Assembly: GCF_003336875.1 (NCBI RefSeq)
Contig: NZ_QGNJ01000001.1
Coordinates: forward strand, 434,001 to 498,000
Direction: 5' to 3'
Source of the DNA: Oleisolibacter albus
GTDB taxonomy: Bacteria > Pseudomonadota > Alphaproteobacteria > Azospirillales > Azospirillaceae
Length of the DNA stretch: 64,000 nt
The notes below the pieces were generated by a model that was not told where the DNA came from, made no database searches, and saw nothing but the letters and a program-made list of their open reading frames with translations. The position numbers and the translations under genes were made by a program. Positions 59,346 to 64,000 of this stretch are shown in pieces (the first letter of the stretch is position 1; each line of letters starts with the position of its first letter).

Positions 59346-60518
59346 TTACAATGCCTTGCTGAAGAGCCGATAGGTCTTGTAGGCGGTGCTGCCGATGGAT
59401 TCATTGATCCGGCGCATCGGCATGTTGTCCTCCAGGATCCAGGACAGTTCGACCCATTCGATGCCACGGGCGACGGCGCCCCGGCGCATGCCGTCGATGA
59501 CCAGGAAAGGCAGGATGCCGCCGGACAGACCCTTCTGGAACTTGCGCTTGACCCCCATCAGCGGCACACGCGCCGTCCGCATGGTGCCGACCTTCAGCCG
59601 CCACAGCATCTTGGCCCAGCCGAAGGGGAACAGGCTGCCGTTCAGGTCGCGGATGGCCTCGTTGAGGTTCGGCAGGCAGACGCCGAAGGCCGCCGGCTCT
59701 CCGTCGATCTCCACGAACCAGACCAGATCAGGTTCGATCAGCAGCTTCAGCGCCTTGCCGATATAGGCCGTCTCGCTTTCGGTGAAGGGCGTGAAGCCCC
59801 AATTGCCGAGCCAGGCATCATTGAAGATCTCGGTCAGGGCGCGGACTTCCTGGTCGTAGCGCTTCATGTCGGCGCGGCGCAGCACCACCTGACCGGGCAG
59901 CTTGCGCGCCAGCATCTTCTGGACATGGGCCGGAAGTTCTTGCCGGATGTCGTACCAGTAGGCGAAGACATCCTTGACCTTGGCGTAGCCCTGCTCCTCC
60001 ACCCGCGGACGGATGAAGGGCCGGTCATGGGGCATCATCATGACGGGCGGCGTGTCGAAGCCGTCCACCAGCAGCCCCGTCTCCTCATTGATGGACAGGT
60101 TGAACGGCCCCTGGACCGTGCGCATGCCGCGCGCGCGCAGCCAGTCCTCCGCCGCCCGGAACAGGGCAGCGAAGATGGCCGGATCGTCCTCGGCGCAGAT
60201 CATGCCGAACTGGCCGATGCCCTCGGCCACCAGGGGCGACAGCCGGTCGATCTGGGCGCTGATGCGGCCGACGTCGCGCCCGTCGCGCACCGCCAGGAAC
60301 AGCTGCACGTCGGCATGTTCGAACAGCGGATTCTTGGCCGGCGACAGCGCCTCCTGCCGCTCCAGGATCAACGGGGGAATCCAAGCGGGATCCCCGGCAT
60401 TGATGCGCATGGGAACGCGGATGAAGCGGTTGATGGCCGCCTTGTCCGTGAAGGCGATGGCCTCGATCCGGATGTCGCCGGCGTCGGGGACCGGTATCGT
60501 TTTTTCAACTGCGCTCAT
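59346..60518 (-). CDS. GNAT-fold N-acyltransferase, bacterial ceramide synthase-like
   Basis: A 390-residue soluble protein of a family often mislabelled dATP pyrophosphohydrolase. RFIRVPMRINAGDPAWIPPL opens the conserved region. NPLFEHADVQLFLAVRDG and QGPFNLSINEETGLLVDGFD form the acyl-CoA/GNAT core, and a second GNAT-like half contains EIDGEPAAFGVCLPNLNEA and WVELSWILEDNMPMRRI. The ceramide synthase of Caulobacter belongs to this broad family. With a hydroxylase and LptFG neighbours, N-acylation of a sphingoid base is plausible, but serine palmitoyltransferase is not in this window. Confidence 0.75.
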   Translation of the reverse strand: MSAVEKTIPVPDAGDIRIEAIAFTDKAAINRFIRVPMRINAGDPAWIPPLILERQEALSPAKNPLFEHADVQLFLAVRDGRDVGRISAQIDRLSPLVAEGIGQFGMICAEDDPAIFAALFRAAEDWLRARGMRTVQGPFNLSINEETGLLVDGFDTPPVMMMPHDRPFIRPRVEEQGYAKVKDVFAYWYDIRQELPAHVQKMLARKLPGQVVLRRADMKRYDQEVRALTEIFNDAWLGNWGFTPFTESETAYIGKALKLLIEPDLVWFVEIDGEPAAFGVCLPNLNEAIRDLNGSLFPFGWAKMLWRLKVGTMRTARVPLMGVKRKFQKGLSGGILPFLVIDGMRRGAVARGIEWVELSWILEDNMPMRRINESIGSTAYKTYRLFSKAL

Positions 60519-61306
60519 GATGCGGCCTTCGCGTCGGTCCGCGCCCCTGCGCCCGCCCCCTCGCCCGCCCGCGGCGGCCGGTCGCGGGGCGGGGCGCCGG
60601 TCAGCGTCATCACCCAGGGATAGCGCCCGGCCTCGGCCAGATCATAGCCGAGATTGAACACATGCGGGCTGCGTGGGCGCTGGCGGGCCTGACTGTAATA
60701 GGTTCCGAACAGCATGTCCGGCAGATAGCTGACAATGCCGTAATTGCCGTCCTCGTTATGGAAATGGTGCTGGAGGTGCAACTGCTTGATGCGCACCACC
60801 CAGGCCCAGCGCGGCTTGTAGTTGAGATGCTGGATGCAGTGGAAGAACTCGTAGACGCAGGTGGTGGCCAGTCCGGTGGACAGCGCCGTGGCCGCCCCGG
60901 CCCGCCCGTCGATCAGCCAGCCCACGGGCAATGTGATCAGCGCGATGGTCGGCAGGGTGTTGGCCAGACTGCCGAACAGCACCTCCAGCTTGTGGGGATC
61001 CTGGTGATGGTCGAAATGGATGCGCTTCCACAGCGCGGCCGTCCAGCGCATGCGATAGAGCCAGCGCCCGTGCAGGATCCAGCGGTGGATGCCGTACCAG
61101 GCCAGCGGATAGACCAGCGAGGCCACGAGAACGGTCAGCGCGATCAGCCCCCAATTCTGCGCCCAGACGATGGCGAGGCCGGCGCTGACCAGCGCCAGCG
61201 CGGCATAGACCTGAATCGCCGGATAGGTCCAATAGGCGATCGCCAGGTCCTTCAACGTCATCTTGCCCAGATCGTAGCTGCGGCCCTTCCAGGCATCGCC
61301 CCACAT
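60515..61306 (-). CDS. Sterol desaturase/fatty acid hydroxylase superfamily protein
   Basis: A 263-residue membrane di-iron enzyme. At least four hydrophobic segments surround three His clusters: HRWILH, HFDHH and HLQHHFH. An additional FFHCIQH is present. This is the His-box set of the superfamily, whose members hydroxylate or desaturate lipids (sterols, carotenoids, sphingolipids). The C-terminal tail is Arg/Ala/Gly-rich. Its stop overlaps the start of the acyltransferase by 4 nt, so the two act together. 2- or 4-hydroxylation of a ceramide is a fair guess. Confidence 0.88.
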   Translation of the reverse strand: MWGDAWKGRSYDLGKMTLKDLAIAYWTYPAIQVYAALALVSAGLAIVWAQNWGLIALTVLVASLVYPLAWYGIHRWILHGRWLYRMRWTAALWKRIHFDHHQDPHKLEVLFGSLANTLPTIALITLPVGWLIDGRAGAATALSTGLATTCVYEFFHCIQHLNYKPRWAWVVRIKQLHLQHHFHNEDGNYGIVSYLPDMLFGTYYSQARQRPRSPHVFNLGYDLAEAGRYPWVMTLTGAPPRDRPPRAGEGAGAGARTDAKAAS

Positions 61307-61438
61307 CAGCGTTCATCCCTCTTGTGTCCAGCCCGGCAACGCGTCATCCGGGCACTCATGATCCGCGGAAACTATGACCGACCCGTCCCGACATCAAGGC
61401 GCACCCCGGTCACATCCGCGTTGCACCAACCGGGTCTT

Positions 61439-62515
61439 CTACTGTTCCACATGCACCAGGATGGCGCCGCCGACGGCGGCGAAGAACAGGGTCGGCGCCC
61501 ACACGGCGATCACCGGCGGCACGGCCCCGGCCTGCCCCATGGCGGCCAGGGCGCCGTTGGTGACCAGGAAGGCCAGCCCGATGACGATGCCCAGGGCCAG
61601 ACTGCCCACGGCCCCGCCGCGCCGGCGCAGCCCATGCGCCACCGGGGCAGCCAGCAGCACCATGACCAGGGTGGACAGGGGTCCGGCATAGGTTTCGTGC
61701 AGGCGGGTGGTGTAATAGGCGGAACTCTGCAACCCGGCCCAGCCGCCGCGCAGGATGCTGCGCAGCCGCAGGACGGAGATGTTCTCCGCCGGCAGTTGCA
61801 GATCGCGGATATTGGCCGGCGTCAGGCTGATCTCCCAGTCCAGCCGCTCGAAATGCTCCGTCTTCAGCGGAACGGCCACCGGGGTGCGGGTTCCGTCCTC
61901 CAGCACCCAGCGCCCATCATTGCCCCGCTCCGCCCGGGCGGCGGTCAGCTTTTCCGTCACCCGGCCCAGCCCGTCGCGGTGGAACACCTCCACCCCGTCC
62001 AGCCGGCGCTCGCCCGCGGCCACCGACCGCACCGAAATGACACTGCCGTCCAGGCGGAACCACAACGGCTTCGGCGCCTCGGGCTCGTCGCCCGGCTCGG
62101 TGGTGCTGGCCCACCAGTCCAGGAAGGCCCGCTCCGTCCGCGGGGCGACCTGATCCGCCAGCAGCAGATGCAGCAGGGCCACCACCAGCGCCGCCGGCAT
62201 CAGCGTGCCCAGAAGCTGGTACGGGGTCAGGCCGATGGAGCGCATGGCCACGATCTCGTTGGTGGAGGCCAGGCTCCACAGCGTGGACAGGGTGCCGATC
62301 AGCACCGACAGCGGCACCAGCCGCTCCACCACCAGCGGCAGGCGCAGACCGGTATAGCGCAGCAGATCCATCACGCCGCCGCCGCGCGACAGCACGCTGC
62401 TGGCCGCATCCAGCAGGTCCAGCAGCTGCAGCAGCGCCGACAGCGCCAGCAGCACAGCCAGACAGCGGACCACGAACATGCGGGTGAGATAGCGGGTCAG
62501 GACGGCCGGGCTCAT
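61439..62515 (-). CDS. lptG: Second LptG-type permease
   Basis: A 358-residue YjgP/YjgQ permease with N-terminal helices (FVVRCLAVLLALSALLQLLD), a periplasmic jellyroll (about residues 125-265) and C-terminal helices. It is paralogous to the protein at 17952-19046 but diverged, with low similarity outside the membrane parts. ATG 62515 overlaps the LptF-type stop by 4 nt. A 132-nt gap separates it from the hydroxylase gene downstream. Being in a lipid-enzyme operon, it may handle a lipid other than LPS. Confidence 0.88.
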   Translation of the reverse strand: MSPAVLTRYLTRMFVVRCLAVLLALSALLQLLDLLDAASSVLSRGGGVMDLLRYTGLRLPLVVERLVPLSVLIGTLSTLWSLASTNEIVAMRSIGLTPYQLLGTLMPAALVVALLHLLLADQVAPRTERAFLDWWASTTEPGDEPEAPKPLWFRLDGSVISVRSVAAGERRLDGVEVFHRDGLGRVTEKLTAARAERGNDGRWVLEDGTRTPVAVPLKTEHFERLDWEISLTPANIRDLQLPAENISVLRLRSILRGGWAGLQSSAYYTTRLHETYAGPLSTLVMVLLAAPVAHGLRRRGGAVGSLALGIVIGLAFLVTNGALAAMGQAGAVPPVIAVWAPTLFFAAVGGAILVHVEQ

Positions 62516-63795
62516 GCCTTCGACTCCCGGGGACGGCGGCGCCACAGCTGGCCCAGCCGCTGCAACAGATCATCCACCCGCTCGAAGGTGGACGCGAAGG
62601 GATTTTCGCCCGGCCGCTGCTGCGCCCGGCGGAACAGCCACAGGCACAGGATGCCGAACAGGGCGAAGGGCACCCAGATGCCCACCGGGGCCGGGACCCG
62701 TCCCACATCGGCCAGGCTCTCGCCCAGCTGGATGGCATGGTTGTAGACGACCAGGATGATGGCGGCCATCGCCACGCCCTGGCCACGGCGGGCACGCTTG
62801 GCCGCCATGCCCATGGGCACGGCCAGCAGCGGCAGCAGCGGCAGGGTCAGGGCCCGGACGATGCGGGCATGGAACTCCGCCGCCAGCACCCGTGGCGACA
62901 GCAGCGAGGTCGGGTCGTGCATCTCCCGCCACAGTTCGACCAGGGTCAGCTCGCGCTCGCTGCCGCCACGGGCACGGAAGGGCGGCACATCCAGGTTGAA
63001 GGGATGGTCCAGGGTCAGCGTCGCGAATTCCAGCACATGCGGCTCCCCCGCCGCGGTGGTGCGGATCTGCACGCCATTGTGCAGCGTCATCAGGATGTGG
63101 GTGCGTTCCGGATTGGCGCCCAGGCGGCCGGTGGCGGCCGTGGTCACCCACTCCTCCCCGTCCGGCCGCGTCTGATGGATGAACACCCGCTCCAGCGCGC
63201 GCCCTGTCGGGTCGACCAGATCGGCGGTCAGCATCACCCCGTCACCCGCCTCGACAAAGGCCGATTCCGGGACCGTGGCATCCCAGGCGGCATTGATGAC
63301 GCCGTGATAGATGGCACTGTAGGCATAGCGGCTGTAGGGCTGCAAGAAACCGAACAGCAGGATGCTGAACAGCATCAGCCCCCCGCCCAGCCAGAGGAAG
63401 GGCCGCCCGATCCGCGGCACCGACAGGCCGGTGGATTGCAGGGCGTCCAGCTCGTTGTCCTCGCCCAGCCGCGACACCACCACGAACATGCTGATGAAGA
63501 AGGCCGCCGGCAGCGCCAGCCCCAGATAGTGCGGCACCAGATTGGCGGCCATGCGGATGACCATGTCGAACGGGCCGCCATGCACCGCCAGAAGATTGAA
63601 CAGGCGCAGGATGCGCTCCATCAGCAGCGCCACCAGCACCACGGCCAGCGACACCGCCAACGGCTTCAGCGTTTCCCGCAGGATGTAGCGGTCGATCAGA
63701 CGGGTGCCACCGGGAATCCCCGTCCGTGCCGCCCGCTCTGTCACAGGGATCACCGGCAGATCGCTCACGGGCAGACGCCCCCCGTCACCGCGCAC
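62512..63795 (-). CDS. lptF: Second LptF-type permease
   Basis: A 427-residue YjgP/YjgQ permease. LIDRYILRETLKPLAVSLAV opens the membrane domain, FNLLAVHGGPFDMVIRM and ALPAAFFISMFVVVSRLGED follow, then a periplasmic jellyroll and C-terminal helices. A charged C-terminal tail of about 45 residues extends beyond the usual length. The start is uncertain: GTG 63795 or GTG 63768 (418 residues), both with weak sites. It pairs with the downstream LptG-type protein. Confidence 0.87.
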   Translation of the reverse strand: MRGDGGRLPVSDLPVIPVTERAARTGIPGGTRLIDRYILRETLKPLAVSLAVVLVALLMERILRLFNLLAVHGGPFDMVIRMAANLVPHYLGLALPAAFFISMFVVVSRLGEDNELDALQSTGLSVPRIGRPFLWLGGGLMLFSILLFGFLQPYSRYAYSAIYHGVINAAWDATVPESAFVEAGDGVMLTADLVDPTGRALERVFIHQTRPDGEEWVTTAATGRLGANPERTHILMTLHNGVQIRTTAAGEPHVLEFATLTLDHPFNLDVPPFRARGGSERELTLVELWREMHDPTSLLSPRVLAAEFHARIVRALTLPLLPLLAVPMGMAAKRARRGQGVAMAAIILVVYNHAIQLGESLADVGRVPAPVGIWVPFALFGILCLWLFRRAQQRPGENPFASTFERVDDLLQRLGQLWRRRPRESKA

Positions 63796-63802
63796 CGTTC
63801 CA

Positions 63803-64000
63803 TCACAGGCCCAGCTCCGTCCAGCGGGCCGCCAGCTCGGCCGTCAGCGCCGACTGGGCCGCCGCGTCCAGGGTCACGGCCTGGCCCAGGGCCGGCGGTC
63901 CCGGCCAGCCGGCATCGGCCATGTCCAGCCCCTGCCAGGACCGGCTGCCCTCATAGCGGGGGATGACATGGAAATGCACATCAGGATCGACCATCATCAG
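63803..64000 (-). CDS. HIT family protein (C-terminal part)
   Basis: The frame is open to the right edge; only the last 65 residues are visible. DVHFHVIPRY carries the histidine triad H-x-H-x-H-like motif (here HFHVIPR), typical of nucleotide hydrolases and transferases of the HIT superfamily. Its stop lies 7 nt before the LptF-type start (GTG 63795), so it may head the same operon. N-terminus outside the window. Confidence 0.8.
   Translation of the reverse strand: MMMVDPDVHFHVIPRYEGSRSWQGLDMADAGWPGPPALGQAVTLDAAAQSALTAELAARWTELGL

Noticed and set aside
1-64000. tRNA, rRNA or CRISPR features
   Set aside because: I saw no T-arm-like consensus with matching acceptor arms, no rRNA-like stretch and no regularly spaced direct repeats.

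Overview
This 64 kb window is high-GC DNA from a Gram-negative alphaproteobacterium, most likely of the order Rhodospirillales (Azospirillum-like). The basis is the gene order lptF-lptG-surA-pdxA-rsmA beside pepA-holC, an LdtR-type MarR regulator, a DUF2336 gene, RNase E with an acidic insertion in its S1 region, and FNR/FixK-type sites. Coding density is high. I saw no tRNA, rRNA, insertion sequence, prophage block or CRISPR array, and the content reads as ordinary chromosome.

Layout. 1-6.1 kb: a DUF885 metallopeptidase cut by the left edge, prfB with its programmed frameshift, a CI-like regulator, a chemoreceptor and an orphan HEAGH protein. 6.1-14.7 kb: ompW behind an FNR box, then PBP1A, an AMIN-domain amidase and RNase E. 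14.7-23.1 kb: the envelope operon lptF-lptG-surA-pdxA-rsmA, divergent from pepA and holC. 23.1-27.6 kb: fatty-acid synthesis (fabD, fabG, acpP, fabF) with mltG. 28.0-35.3 kb: rpsF-rpsR-rplI, cfa, dnaB, alr and mlaE-mlaF.

35.4-43.1 kb is the most unusual block: one tight minus-strand operon of eight genes. It encodes an inositol-phosphate synthase, a CgeB-like glycosyltransferase, a sugar nucleotidyltransferase, a methyltransferase, a circularly permuted clan GH-A glycosidase, a PIG-L deacetylase, a GT4 glycosyltransferase and a GNAT/BioF2 acyltransferase. Its parts match the logic of mycothiol or GPI-precursor synthesis (inositol, then glycosyl transfer, N-deacetylation and N-acylation). The product is unknown. 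It is my main candidate for an undescribed system.

43.4-58.5 kb: a MACPF-like protein with a small partner, DUF2336 and LdtR-like regulators, and a TonB-ExbB-ExbD-ExbD operon with a TPR protein, a free TonB C-terminal domain and a nearby tatA. These are followed by a DUF442 phosphatase-like protein, a MarR regulator, RNase Z, a LicC-like nucleotidyltransferase, a tail-collar protein, and an Lrp/ald divergent pair.

58.5-64.0 kb: a second minus-strand lipid operon. It has a HIT protein cut by the right edge, a second LptF-LptG pair, a fatty-acid hydroxylase/sterol desaturase-type protein, a GNAT-fold acyltransferase of the type that includes bacterial ceramide synthase, and another nucleotidyltransferase. 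The duplicated LptFG beside these genes suggests export of a non-LPS lipid, possibly a sphingolipid. Both lipid proposals rest on gene content and context, not on experiment.
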